Shown: positions 29,076 to 38,011 of the stretch, in pieces
Numbering within the stretch: the stretch's first letter is position 1
How the letters are laid out: every line of letters begins with the position of its first letter
Source: DATMNI01 sp963817515
GTDB taxonomy: Bacteria; Acidobacteriota; Terriglobia; Bryobacterales; Bryobacteraceae
Assembly (NCBI GenBank): GCA_963817515.1
Contig: CAWFPJ010000012.1
Coordinates: 62,001-126,000, forward strand
DNA: 64,000 bases
Reading direction: 5' to 3'
Notes under the pieces: model-generated
What the model was told of the DNA's origin: nothing
The model's input: only the letters and a program-made list of their open reading frames with translations
Database searches by the model: none
Program-made: the position numbers and the translations under genes

Positions 29076-29867
29076 TTGACCGTTCCAAGTTCGAAACGAC
29101 TGCTTGCCGAAGAGCGTAGAAGAAAAATTCTGGATCTTCTGGAGAAAGAGGGCCGCGTAACTGTCAGCGGACTGGTACAGCAGGTTGAAACTTCCTCTGT
29201 CACGGTGCGGGGAGATTTGGATCTGCTGGCGAAGAGTGGGGCATTGATCCGCTCGCACGGCGGCGCGGTGCGAAGCCTGGATCCGGTTCGGGATTATCCT
29301 CTCAGCTTCAAGCAAACCATTCACCACGCCGAGAAAGTCCGGATTGGCCTGGCGGCGGCGAAACTGCTGAAGCCCAACCAGACCGCCATCATCGATTCCG
29401 GAACCACCACGCTGCAGGTAGCGCACCAGATCAAAGTCCAAAAGCTGAAGGGCCTAACCGTAGTAACCCACGCGCTGAATATCGCCAGTGAACTCGCCGA
29501 TTCGACTAACGTTGCGCTGATCATGGTCGGTGGGATTCTGCGCCAGTTGTCCAATTCTTTTGTCGGACCGCAGGCCGAGCGGATGATCGCGGAATTGCAC
29601 GCGGACCATTGTTTCCTGGGAGTCGACGGGCTTGATCCTGAGATCGGACCGACCACGCCGGACATCATTGAGGCCCAGTTAAACCACCTTATGATTCATG
29701 TTTCAAACGAGGTCACAGTGGTGGCGGACGCCAGCAAAATAGGCCGGCGCAGTCTCTCCACCATCGGCAGCCTTTCCTCGATTCACCGCCTGATTACGGA
29801 TAACCGCATTGCGCCGGAAACGGTCCGGGCCCTCGAGAGCAAAGGGCTCGAGGTGATCGTCGTCTAA
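29076..29867 (+). CDS. DeoR/GlpR-family regulator, probably of the aga-type sugar locus
   Basis: A 263-residue repressor with a normal DeoR layout. The N-terminal helix-turn-helix (LLAEERRRKILDLLEKEGRV to RGDLDLLAKSGALIRSHGGA) is followed by the sugar-phosphate-sensing isomerase-like domain with IIDSGTTTLQVAHQI, VVTHALNIASELAD and VVADASKIGRRSLS. The TTG at 29076 follows ggggag, and a TATACT box lies at 29047-29052. It faces the isomerase/kinase operon convergently, and its own family classically represses amino-sugar catabolism from phosphorylated intermediates. Regulation of that operon through the AT-rich inverted repeat at 32547-32578 is an inference. Confidence 0.9.
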   Translation: MTVPSSKRLLAEERRRKILDLLEKEGRVTVSGLVQQVETSSVTVRGDLDLLAKSGALIRSHGGAVRSLDPVRDYPLSFKQTIHHAEKVRIGLAAAKLLKPNQTAIIDSGTTTLQVAHQIKVQKLKGLTVVTHALNIASELADSTNVALIMVGGILRQLSNSFVGPQAERMIAELHADHCFLGVDGLDPEIGPTTPDIIEAQLNHLMIHVSNEVTVVADASKIGRRSLSTIGSLSSIHRLITDNRIAPETVRALESKGLEVIVV

Positions 29868-29889
29868 ACCAGTACGCTCGCCGATGCCC

Positions 29890-30363
29890 TCAGACGGCAG
29901 CCAGCCCTAAGATGCGAACGGCATTGTTGAAGTAGACCTTGCGCAGTATCGGTTCCGGCAGGCCCAGTCCATAAATGGCCCAACGGCCTTGCGGCGGCAC
30001 CTTGGCGGGCGCATAGTTGAAATACTCGTCGTCGGTTTCCAGGAAGCGAAAATAAATGCGGTACAGTTCGTCGCCGAACAACTGCTGCGGCGAGCATCCA
30101 GCAGCTCCGCGTTGCTGGGAAACCCGGGCCCGTGAAATGACCATTCCGGGTGATTGTGCAACTCTTCGAAGCGCTCATTGAAGCGGTCGATCGGCAGAAA
30201 AAACGCCACCGGATCGGAGACGTGGATGGCCACCGGAAGGTTCAGGGCCCCACAGGACCGGCAGAAGTTCCTCGGGGGTGGAGTTGTAGGCGTTACCTCT
30301 CCTTTGAAGCAGGCCGCTGCGCCAGAGACGCAATGCCGCCCTGCCAAGGGCTCTACGTTTCAT
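29890..30363 (-). pseudogene. decayed amidohydrolase, formerly third gene of the sugar operon
   Basis: The ATG at 30361-30363 overlaps the PfkB stop as ATGA, and a short N-terminal stretch (MKRRALGRAALRLWRSGLLQ) is readable. It runs into STPEELLPVL, then a frameshift leads to CGALNLPVAIHVSDPVAFF and NERFEELHNHPEWSFHGPGF. After LLDAR the reading jumps frame to LFGDELYRIYFRFLETDDEY and on to YFNNAVRILGL and a stop at 29890. This order matches metal-dependent amidohydrolases (PF04909 type), but the N-terminal half and the catalytic block between LLDAR and YRIYFRF are missing. At least two deletions and a frameshift are needed to explain it. Confidence 0.7.
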
Positions 30364-31286
30364 GGCGTCTCCTGGGAGTGGAACAGCGCTTCGGCTTCCC
30401 CGGCAGTTGCCTGGCTGCCGGTACCGCCCATGGAGCGCGTGGACAGCGCGCCGCAGGCTGCGGCAAAGCGCAGGGCATCCGGTAGGGAATACCCCCGGCA
30501 CCACGCATGCAGAAAGCCGGCGTTAAAAGAATCACCCGAGCCGGTCGTGTCCACCGGCGCAGTCAAAAAGGCTGGGACATTGAGGGGAGTTCCGCGGTTC
30601 AGCGACATGCATCCGTCGGTGCCCAGCTTGGCCACGGTCAACGTGCGTCCGTTCTCGAGCGTCCGCAGACACTCCACGAAATCTTCCGATCTGCCCACGC
30701 CCCGCAGTTCGATTTCGTTCGGGAAGAATACGTCCACCTCCTCAAGAACTTCGCGCAGCCCTCCATTCCAGCGCTCGGTAGGATCGAAACCCGGATCGAG
30801 CGACGTGGTCAATCCGCGCGCATGAGCCTCGGCAAACAGGGAGCGGCAGCTCGGGCGTAGACCATCCTGCAAATAGTACGACGAAATATGCAGGTGCGTG
30901 CAGCCATCCATGACAGCGTCATTGAGGTCCGCCGCCGTGAACGAACTGGTCGCTCCGGGGTAGGTTACCAGGGCCCGATCGGTGGAGCAGGTGAGCGACA
31001 CGGTGAGGCCCGTTTTCGATCCGGGATCGCGCTTCACATGCGAAACATCGATGCCCGCGCCGGAGAGAAACCCGGTGCAGAAATCGCCCCACTGATCCGC
31101 TCCCACTTTGCCGGCAAACCGCACGGCGTTGCCCAGCCTGGCCAGCCCGGCGGCGCAAATGGCGGATGCGCTGCCCAAAGTCAGGCTCAGATCTTCCACC
31201 AGCACCTCACAGCCCAGCCTCGGAAAGCTGTGATAATCGCGCAGTATCAGGTCGGGATTCAGTTCGCCAATGACGAGGAATCGCAC
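30360..31286 (-). CDS. PfkB-family sugar kinase
   Basis: A 308-residue ribokinase-fold enzyme that phosphorylates a sugar or sugar phosphate with ATP. The N-terminus (IGELNPDLILRDY), the lid-proximal GSASAICAAGLARLG and the C-terminal PfkB signature DTTGSGDSFNAGF, with its catalytic Asp, are all present, so it should be active. The gene overlaps the end of the AgaS-like isomerase gene by 28 bp and is followed by the overlapping amidohydrolase remnant, forming one operon on the minus strand. Next to an AgaS-type enzyme, a tagatose-6-phosphate or fructoselysine-like substrate is plausible, but this is inference. Confidence 0.88.
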   Translation of the reverse strand: MRFLVIGELNPDLILRDYHSFPRLGCEVLVEDLSLTLGSASAICAAGLARLGNAVRFAGKVGADQWGDFCTGFLSGAGIDVSHVKRDPGSKTGLTVSLTCSTDRALVTYPGATSSFTAADLNDAVMDGCTHLHISSYYLQDGLRPSCRSLFAEAHARGLTTSLDPGFDPTERWNGGLREVLEEVDVFFPNEIELRGVGRSEDFVECLRTLENGRTLTVAKLGTDGCMSLNRGTPLNVPAFLTAPVDTTGSGDSFNAGFLHAWCRGYSLPDALRFAAACGALSTRSMGGTGSQATAGEAEALFHSQETP

Positions 31287-32497
31287 GTCTCGGTTCTCTT
31301 TTCCCCGCGGTGCACGGTGAATCCGTTGACCACCCGGCTGATGACGCCCTGGGAAGGCAAATCCGGCCGAAGACCGCCCGCGAGGCAGCGGAAGAATGCC
31401 AGCAATTGCCCGACCAGCACATCCAGGACAGGAACATTCGCATCGCCCAAAGCCGCCAGGCCGGGGATTTCGAGAGCCACATCATCGTCGCGCAGAAGAG
31501 ACGCGGGGATTTCCTCGCCGACAATCAGCTTTCGTGCGCCCAGTTCTTTGCGGTCGAGCTCGGCGATCAAGTCCTCTTCGTAAGCTCTGGCCAGAGGGTC
31601 GGAATCGAGGAAACAAACCACCAGGGTATTCTCGTCAATGGCGCACATAGGTCCGTGGCGCAGGCCGAGGTAGGTTTCCGCCATGGTGAAAATGCGTCCG
31701 CAATTCATCTCCAGCATTTTCAGGGCGGCTTCCCGGGCCGCGCCGTAACGGCAGCCGCTGCCCAGGTAAACAACCTTTTGAAACGCTCCTCGCGCCACCC
31801 CGGCCAGGGTATCGGTTTGGTGCAGCAGCACATTTCGCGCCGCGGACGCCAGCCGGTCCACGCCGATGGTATAGCCTTCCATTGCTCCCAGGCAGCCCAA
31901 CGCGCGGCACGCAATCGCCAGGTTGGTGAAGCTGCTGGTCATCACCAGGCTGCGATCATTGGTTCTTGGATCTAACTGGAGCACCTCAACCCGAGGGTCG
32001 TCGCCGAATCGTGTTGCCAGGCGCCCGGTTTCGTTGCACGTAATGATCAGGTGCCGGACGCGCGGCTCCGTTTCCAAAAAGAACTCCACCGCTCCCGTAC
32101 TTTCGGGACTATCCCCCGAGCGCGCCAGGGACACTAACAGCCCCGGCCTGGCCGCAGGCACACTCCGCGAACCTTCCAGCAAAAGCCATCCTCCGCCCAA
32201 CGTGAACGCCGGCATCCCGATCTCCGGCTGAAGTGTCGGGTGCACACATTCCCCCGCATACTGCGAACTGCCGGAGCCGGTAATCACCACCCACTCGCAA
32301 TCCGGCAGAAGATTTGCCAGCCGGTCCGCCACCTTCGCTACGCGACTCGCCGTGTCGGTCCAGGTGTAAGGCTGTTGACAGATCTCTTGCAGCGTATGCC
32401 CATATCCGGCGGTCTCTCGATCCCCGGCGTTCTGTGCCAGAAGGCTTCCCCAAGCCTCTTGCACTACTAGCTTTCGGAGCCAGTCCTGTTGATCCAC
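31259..32497 (-). CDS. agaS: SIS-domain sugar-phosphate isomerase, AgaS-like
   Basis: A 412-residue protein with two SIS halves, the layout of AgaS and the isomerase part of GlmS. The first half has WVVITGSGSSQYAGEC and LVSLARSGDSPESTGAVEFF; the second has VVYLGSGCRYGAAREAALKM, LGLRHGPMCAI and the C-terminal sugar-binding loop. AgaS-type enzymes convert galactosamine-6-phosphate to tagatose-6-phosphate or act on related amino-sugar phosphates in the cytoplasm. The GTG at 32497 follows a strong aaggagga. It is the first gene of the operon with PfkB. No deacetylase (AgaA/NagA) is seen nearby, so the upstream step is elsewhere or absent. Confidence 0.85.
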   Translation of the reverse strand: MDQQDWLRKLVVQEAWGSLLAQNAGDRETAGYGHTLQEICQQPYTWTDTASRVAKVADRLANLLPDCEWVVITGSGSSQYAGECVHPTLQPEIGMPAFTLGGGWLLLEGSRSVPAARPGLLVSLARSGDSPESTGAVEFFLETEPRVRHLIITCNETGRLATRFGDDPRVEVLQLDPRTNDRSLVMTSSFTNLAIACRALGCLGAMEGYTIGVDRLASAARNVLLHQTDTLAGVARGAFQKVVYLGSGCRYGAAREAALKMLEMNCGRIFTMAETYLGLRHGPMCAIDENTLVVCFLDSDPLARAYEEDLIAELDRKELGARKLIVGEEIPASLLRDDDVALEIPGLAALGDANVPVLDVLVGQLLAFFRCLAGGLRPDLPSQGVISRVVNGFTVHRGEKRTETCDSSSLAN

Positions 32498-32546
32498 TTG
32501 ATCCGGGTCCTCCTTGTACCCAGAATTGTAACACTAAATAGCAATT

Positions 32547-32578
32547 AAAAGAAAGTCAGTTTTAATATCGTTTCTTTT
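32547..32578. promoter_or_regulatory. possible DeoR-type operator upstream of the isomerase
   Basis: A perfect 8-bp inverted repeat (aaaagaaa at 32547-32554 and tttctttt at 32571-32578) in an AT-rich stretch within 85 bp of the isomerase start. AgaR/DeoR operators are built from similar tttc-type words, and a DeoR gene is nearby. The match is suggestive only. Confidence 0.35.
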
Positions 32579-32595
32579 CGAATGCTAGGCGTCAT

Positions 32596-33845
32596 TTGGC
32601 AGGAAGCTACTTAGCAAATCCGTTACCGTCATTATCTCCTACCCGTGCGCGTCTCGGCGAGGAACTCCCGGAAAAGTTTAACGTGGGCGTCTTCTACGCG
32701 GCAGCGCTGGCCCACGCACTGATCTGCCGCCTTCCCGGGAGCGGTCTCCGCACTGCCGCGGCAGCTTGCTCGATGCTTTACGCGCTGGCGTTTCCGGTGC
32801 TCCTGATGCGGCGGCATCTGCTCGGCGCTGCCACCGCTTTCTGTCTGCTCGCGTGCGTCGCCGGCGCCGCGACCTTTCTGATTGCCTCGCTCTCCACCCC
32901 GCCCGCGAAACGACCGTTGCTCGGCGCCCTGCTCGCCGGGGCGGGCGCGGGCGCCGGAGCAATTCTCATCTGTGCCGAAGCCATACCCGAAGGTATCTCC
33001 CCGACAACGCTGTTTGAGGGAGTGGTCGCCGGCCCTCTGCGCCACCCCGGGGTCTATTCGGTGCTTCTTCCTGTCGCGGGCATTCAGGCAATCCTCGCTG
33101 TGGTGGTCGCGATGGGTGTCTTCGGCCTCCACCACTTTCGCTCAAAGTGGCGGGACCGCTGCGATTGGGTCGGAGCACTGCCCGGCGTGATCGGCCTCTG
33201 CGCAGTTCCCTTGCTTGCCGTTTCGCCGGCCAACTGCGCGTGGATCCTGCCGTTCCTTCGGGTGGGTCTATTGGTGCTGCTGGAACTCGAGCCCTCCGAT
33301 GCGTTGCCGCGGGTCTTCGTCGCCTGCCTGAGCGCCACTCAATTCCTGCAGGCTTACCCGATCGCCGGCACGCAAGTCGCAATCGCGTCGGCGCCACTTC
33401 ACTGGCTTTTCCGGCTCCCGCATCAGCGCTGCCGGGCACCCATTCGCTCCACCTCCCACTGGAACGCGAAGCCGGCTACGAATTCCTAGCCGCCGGTATC
33501 CGCGCCAACTGCGATATCCTGTTCACCCTGCCGGGAATGGGCAGTTTCAATTTCTGGTCCGGTGTGCCCACGCCGAACGGTTTCAACCTCACCGCATGGG
33601 TCAAGGGCTTTTCCCGCGAACGGCAGCAGGAGATCCTCGATATCCTGGCAGCCGACCCGCGCGCCTGCGCCGTGTACAACCAGGAGATGGCCGGTGGCTG
33701 GGGTGACACGCCCGAAGAACTTGCAAGATTGCCCCTGGCGCGCTTCATCACGCTCGAAATGCCCATGACGTCCGAGCGGCTGGGCTACGAGATCCACGTG
33801 CATCCCCGGCGCAATTCGCCGTGGATCGGAGGAGACAGCCGTTGA
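32596..33845 (+). pseudogene. truncated, frameshifted multi-span membrane protein
   Basis: From about 32690 the plus strand encodes a long series of hydrophobic helices (ALICRLPGSG, LLACVAGAATFLIAS, ALLAGAGAGAGAILICA, SVLLPVAGIQAILAVVVAMG). At about 33410-33430 the reading changes by one frame to ALPGTHSLHLPL, then GYEFLAAGIRANCDILFTL and GSFNFWSGVPTPNGFN, ending in a soluble C-terminus at 33845. No proper N-terminus or Shine-Dalgarno is present, and the 5' part abuts the isomerase promoter. A glycosyltransferase-like or glycan-handling membrane protein is likely from the context. It is 5'-truncated and broken, so inactive. Confidence 0.6.
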
Positions 33846-34287
33846 GTTTTCGCGTGGTGATCCTCATGCCGGTCTATCAGGATTGGCAATCGGCCGCGCT
33901 CGTCTGCCGCAGCCTTGATGAACAATTGGCTGCGATGACCGGCATCCGCGCGCAAGTGCTCCTGGTGGACGACGCGAGCCCGGACGATATCGGACCATGG
34001 CCCGTCACTGCCTGTCAGGCGCTCGAGCGGATTGATGTGCTCCGCCTGCGCCGCAACCTCGGGCATCAGCGCGCCATCGGCGTCGGACTCTGTTACATCC
34101 ACGACCATATCTCCTGCGAAGCCGTCGTCGTGATGGATGCCGACGGAGAAGACCGCCCGGAAGATGCATCCTGATCCTGAACGTCATCTGCCTGATCCTG
34201 CTGCTCGCTCTGCTCGTGGTGATCGCCGCAGTCCGGCTGGTGACCGACCTCGCGATCCCCGGAGGTGCGCTCCTGGCTCTGTCTTGA
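33842..34287 (+). pseudogene. GT2 glycosyltransferase with internal deletion
   Basis: The TTG at 33842 overlaps the preceding stop (ttga), and the GT-A N-terminus is good: RVVILMPVYQDWQSAALVCR, QVLLVDDASPDD, LRLRRNLGHQRAIGVGL and the DxD-type VVVMDADGEDRPED. It then jumps frame at about 34168 to a transmembrane tail (LNVICLILLLALLVVIAAVR to LAIPG). The acceptor-binding half between them is missing. In turn the tail runs into the methyltransferase fragment near 34265. The intact relative of this kind in the window is at 55512-56240. The fragment is inactive. Confidence 0.7.
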
Positions 34288-34801
34288 GCCCGACCCGAAC
34301 CTCGCCAAAGCCGCGCGTACGGCGCTTGCCCAACTTCCCGCCTGCTCGGTGACAGTGGGGACCATCGCGAGCGTCGCATCGTCTCGCTTCGATGCCATCC
34401 TGTACATCGACGTGCTCGAGCACATCCAGGCCGACCGCGAGGAGCTGGCAGGCGCCGCGCAGCTGCTCCGCGAGGGCGGTCACATCGTGGTGCTTTCTCC
34501 GGCGCACCAGTTCCTCTTCAGCGAATTCGACGCTTCGATCGGCCACTACCGCCGCTACAACCGCGAATCGCTGCGCGCCTGTTCGCCGGCCGGCTGTAAG
34601 CTCGAAGCCATGTTCTATCTCGATTGCGTCGGCATGCTGGCCTCGCTTGCCAATCGCGCGCTTCTGCGCCAGAGCCAGCCCACCGCATCGCAAATCGGCC
34701 TTTGGGACAACTACATAGTGCCGCTGTCCCGCGTCATCGATCCGGTGCTGGGATACCGCCTGGGCAAGAGTATCTGCGCGGTATGGACGCGAGAGGGATA
34801 A
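34265..34801 (+). pseudogene. 5'-truncated class I SAM-dependent methyltransferase
   Basis: The frame begins at WLCLEPDPNLAKAARTAL, which corresponds to the end of motif I/II. It continues through FDAILYIDVLEHIQADREEL (motif post-II), LLREGGHIVVLSPAHQFLFS, IGHYRRYNRESL and a C-terminal half to TAA at 34801. The glycine-rich SAM-binding motif I is absent, because the sequence before WLCL belongs to the glycosyltransferase tail. An intact, related methyltransferase lies at 54754-55515. The gene is a fragment left by a deletion that also hit its upstream neighbour. Confidence 0.7.
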
Positions 34802-34842
34802 GGGCTGACCACTCCAGGGTCAGGCACTTCAGGTAGCCTCAG

Positions 34843-34872
34843 CCTCATGCCCTACAGCCTCATGCCCTACAG
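34843..34872. repeat. 15-bp tandem duplication at the hydrolase 3' end
   Basis: Two copies of cctcatgccctacag (34843-34857 and 34858-34872). The second copy includes the stop codon of the minus-strand alpha/beta hydrolase, so the duplication lies at its 3' end. Confidence 0.7.
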
Positions 34873-36204
34873 CGTCATGGCGGCTGCCAGAACTGCGGCG
34901 GTTTCGGGCCGGGCGACATCTCCGTGGTTCTGAATTATGGCGTCTCCGTTCAGGTTGAATACTCGCTTCCCAGGCGTCGTGAAATCGTATTTGCCGCCAA
35001 CCGGAAGCAGAACGATCTCCGCCTTATCCACGTGCTGCGCTCCATTGGCGCCCATGCCGCCGAAGCGGTCGTTCGCATCTCCAATGCCCGCCGCATCGGC
35101 TCCGTTGAGGCGTGACGCCAGCGGATAGGCCAGGCCGACGGCGCTATCGTTCTTCGAGTGGGTGATCAGAATCGGTCCCGTGACTTTGTGGCTATCGAAG
35201 ACTGCATGGAAAAAGCCGCTCTGGTTGGCCTCGAAGTTCAGCGCCAGACCGTTATGCGAGTAAGCCGCCTGAAGTAAAAGAAGCGTCTGGACGCGCAGGG
35301 CGTTGGGGCCATCCACCGCCGCCGTGACCAGCCTGCCGCCGAAGCTATGGCCCACAAGATGCATTTTCAGGGTCTTGGGAACAGCGGCCTGGATTCTTTG
35401 CAGCAGCGGATTTACCGCGTCGCGGCCCACCTTGCCTGCCCGGTCTTTCATCACGTTATAGGTCGCCAGATTCAGAAGCCGCAGCGCGCCGGCCTTGATG
35501 CCGCTGAAGAAATCGCCCAGGCCCGCTGCGGCGCCGCCTCCGGCTTGACGCAAAGCGGGGTTACCGGCGAATCCCATCGCGCTCGCGCCGCCGCCGCCGG
35601 GCTTGACCTTCTGCGTAATTGGAAGGCTGAAGGATTTCAACAGCTTCGCTCCGCCGTTGTTCTGCGCGCGGTCGCTAATGGTAACCTTACCCTCGTCATC
35701 GCTACGCTGCGCAGGGTCGGTGTGCTGGTCCAGAATCGCGCCCATCAGCGAGACGAATTGATTCTGCTTGTTCGGGTCCGCGCTGAGTCCGGCTACCAGG
35801 GCCTTCATCTGCTCCAGTTTTTCGTCGGCCTCGGAATCGCCGAAGACATGCTTCATCTCCTGCAGACGGTCAAGAAGTACGCCATCGGCAACAGGGTCGC
35901 TATCGGCTGACGCTGCGCCACCGGGAATCAGATCGGCGTCGGCGAACTTTTTCGAGGGCCAGAAAATACCTACGGCCAGTGTCTTGCCCGCGGCCGCCGG
36001 GAACACCTGTTCGAGCGATTGGAAGAAGTTGCGGTAGAGAGTTCGGGCATCGTCGATGTCGTTATTCCACCCGTGCGAGATGACGACTATATCGGTGAAT
36101 GTGTTGCCCGGAACCGTCAGAGCCTTGATGATGTCCTGTTCCTGCGAGGGAGTCACCAGGTTCGCATCCTTGTCTATCTGCACTTCGAAGATCGGTATGC
36201 TCAT
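34867..36204 (-). CDS. cytosolic alpha/beta hydrolase paired with a subtilase
   Basis: A 445-residue protein without a signal peptide. It has the N-terminal IVVISHGWNNDIDDARTLY segment, where the His-Gly would form the oxyanion hole, and the nucleophile elbow LVGHSFGGR with Ser287. Later segments ILITHSKNDSAVGLAYPL and QNHGDVARPETA could supply the acid and base, though I cannot fix the exact residues. Between elbow and N-terminus is a long, Gly/Ala-rich variable insert (about 150-240). It lies 22 bp downstream of the subtilase gene in the same direction. The substrate (ester, peptide or lipid) is unknown. Family identity beyond alpha/beta hydrolase is uncertain. Confidence 0.75.
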   Translation of the reverse strand: MSIPIFEVQIDKDANLVTPSQEQDIIKALTVPGNTFTDIVVISHGWNNDIDDARTLYRNFFQSLEQVFPAAAGKTLAVGIFWPSKKFADADLIPGGAASADSDPVADGVLLDRLQEMKHVFGDSEADEKLEQMKALVAGLSADPNKQNQFVSLMGAILDQHTDPAQRSDDEGKVTISDRAQNNGGAKLLKSFSLPITQKVKPGGGGASAMGFAGNPALRQAGGGAAAGLGDFFSGIKAGALRLLNLATYNVMKDRAGKVGRDAVNPLLQRIQAAVPKTLKMHLVGHSFGGRLVTAAVDGPNALRVQTLLLLQAAYSHNGLALNFEANQSGFFHAVFDSHKVTGPILITHSKNDSAVGLAYPLASRLNGADAAGIGDANDRFGGMGANGAQHVDKAEIVLLPVGGKYDFTTPGKRVFNLNGDAIIQNHGDVARPETAAVLAAAMTL

Positions 36205-36226
36205 TTCGCCTCTCTGCTGCTGGTGG

Positions 36227-37769
36227 TTATATGGATTGGATCGCGCGCATCAGATCGACCAGCCCACGACCTTGAAAATAGCAGTTTCTTCCGAGATCCG
36301 TGGCGGTGGAGAGGAACAGGTCCTTCACCTTTTCCGGATTTCCAATGTACTCCCGGCGGATGGACAAGAACGCCGCGATCACGCCGGATACATGCGGTGC
36401 CGCCATACTGGTGCCGCTGTCCTCAACGTAGATATTGGTCGCTTTGACGCCGTCCTTGCCGCTCGAACAGCAGGACAGAATGCGCTCGCCCGGCGCCACC
36501 AGATCGGGCTTCAGGCGACCGTCACCGGTTGGCCCCTTCGACGAAAAGTATGAGACTCCGTAAGTGTGCGGCGCGTCGCGATGCGTCGAACCAACGGTGA
36601 TGGCAAGCTCGGCGTTGCCGGGATCGTTGATGGTGAGCATGAAGCCTGCCCCCGTGGCGCGTTGATTCGCGCTCAGAACGCCGTACCCGGTGTTTCCGGC
36701 AGCCACCACTACCACAACCCCCGAGCGCACCAGCCGGTTCACCTCCACGCAGACCGGGCTCTGCCCGCAGGCGAACCAGAGCGGGTCGAATTCATATCCA
36801 ACGCTCAGGTTGACGCCGTGAATTTTGATGTTGCGGCCGAAATCGTTGATGGTTTGAATCCGGTCGATGGCGGCGATGATGTTGCTGACATCGCCTTCGC
36901 CGTTGTCGTCCAGGACCTTGAGGCTGACCAGTTTGCAGGATGCCGCCATCCCGGAGATCTGCGATATATTTTCCTCGAACATCTCCACCTGGTTGCCTTC
37001 GCCGAGCTTGGTGCGCTGCGCTTTGGCCTTCCGTCTATCGTCGGAGACAAAGGCGCCGGCGATGATGCCGGCCACGTGTGAGCCATGGCCGAACTTGTCG
37101 ATCAGCGCGCTGGCGAGTCCCCGGTCGTCGCCCGGGACTGTGAAGTCGCAATGCTGGACAGGTAGTGTGACCTTCAGGGTTTCTTTGGCGGCAAAGTGAT
37201 CGTGTTTGTCATCGATGCCGGAATCGATCACGGCCCAGACTATCTCTCTCCCTTCGGCGAGAAAGGCGCGGTTAGCGGCGTCGGCTTTGACCGTACTGAT
37301 GGATTTGTCGATCAGGGGGCTGATGGGAAAGTTGTACCAGACGCGCTGAATTGCCAGATAGCGGTAGGGTTGTTGGGGAGGAGCCGCGGCAGCCTGCCCG
37401 GCAGCGGTCAGCCGCTCTTTCTCCGCCATCGCCTCGCCCTGCTTTTGGAAGGCGTTGGTATCGTCCCGGTCCACGATATCGAGAATCTGCTTTGGCTGTC
37501 AGGCTGGTTTTGTAATAGGGATTTTGCTGGCTTCCGATGGACCGAAGTTCCAGGCCGGCACTTATTTTGACAAGATTTTGCACCTCTTCCACGGCCTTTT
37601 CTTTGCCGGCGTAATAGCCGTCGTTGGCCTCAATAATGACGGGGATTGGCTTATCGCTATTGTTACTGGCGGCGTCCTGGATCATCGTCAACAGCGGCTG
37701 CTTGATGGCGGTGCGGATCAGGTCGCGCCGGATATCTTCGTAGTTCTGCCGGTTTTTTTCGTCAGCCAT
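36227..37769 (-). pseudogene. S8 subtilase with novel N-terminal domain, frameshifted by one base
   Basis: The N-terminal piece (MADEKNRQNYEDIRRDLIRT to NPYYKTSLTAK) joins KQILDIVDRDDTNAF when one A is dropped at about 37491, giving 513 residues. The catalytic domain is complete: Asp in VWAVIDSGIDDKHDHF, His in GHGSHVAGIIAG and Ser in GTSMAAPHVSG (codon 36407-36409). No signal peptide precedes either start, so it should be cytosolic, which is uncommon for subtilases. The N-terminal domain (about 1-95) is not one I recognise and may be a regulator or propeptide. It is followed after 22 bp by the alpha/beta hydrolase. The lesion may be a sequence error. Confidence 0.75.
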
Positions 37770-37847
37770 TGCCAGCCGTCATTTTACAACACGCTCATGC
37801 CGGCTCTGGTTTCGCGAAGTGCGATCCTGTAGGACACAGGCGCCACC

Positions 37848-37964
37848 GTGACATGCAAGAAGTGCAAGAGCCCCATGAAGGAATTGAAGGGACACATTTA
37901 CCATAACCAGCGCAAGTGGCGATGCCCCAAGTGCCTCAAGGTCCGGATGCAGAAGCAGAAGTGA
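37848..37964 (+). CDS. 38-residue zinc-ribbon peptide
   Basis: GTG at 37848 opens a 38-codon frame ending TGA at 37962-37964. The product has two zinc-knuckle pairs, CKKC near the start and CPKC after 21 residues, in a Lys/Arg-rich chain (MTCKKCKSPMKELKGHIYH). This is the minimal layout of a four-Cys zinc ribbon, as in small nucleic-acid-binding or ribosome-associated proteins. It lies between the protease and the ornithine-cyclodeaminase-like gene, 47 bp upstream of the latter. Coding status is inferred from the paired Cys motifs; the ribosome-binding site is modest (acagg). Confidence 0.55.
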   Translation: MTCKKCKSPMKELKGHIYHNQRKWRCPKCLKVRMQKQK

Positions 37965-38011
37965 TCTGGCGGACGCCGGGTGTGCTCTCTCAAAGGTAGA
38001 ATAGCCGAGTC

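Noticed and set aside
34265..34801. An independent short methyltransferase gene
   Set aside because: The SAM-binding motif I is missing and the frame begins inside the joined glycosyltransferase tail, so it is a fragment.
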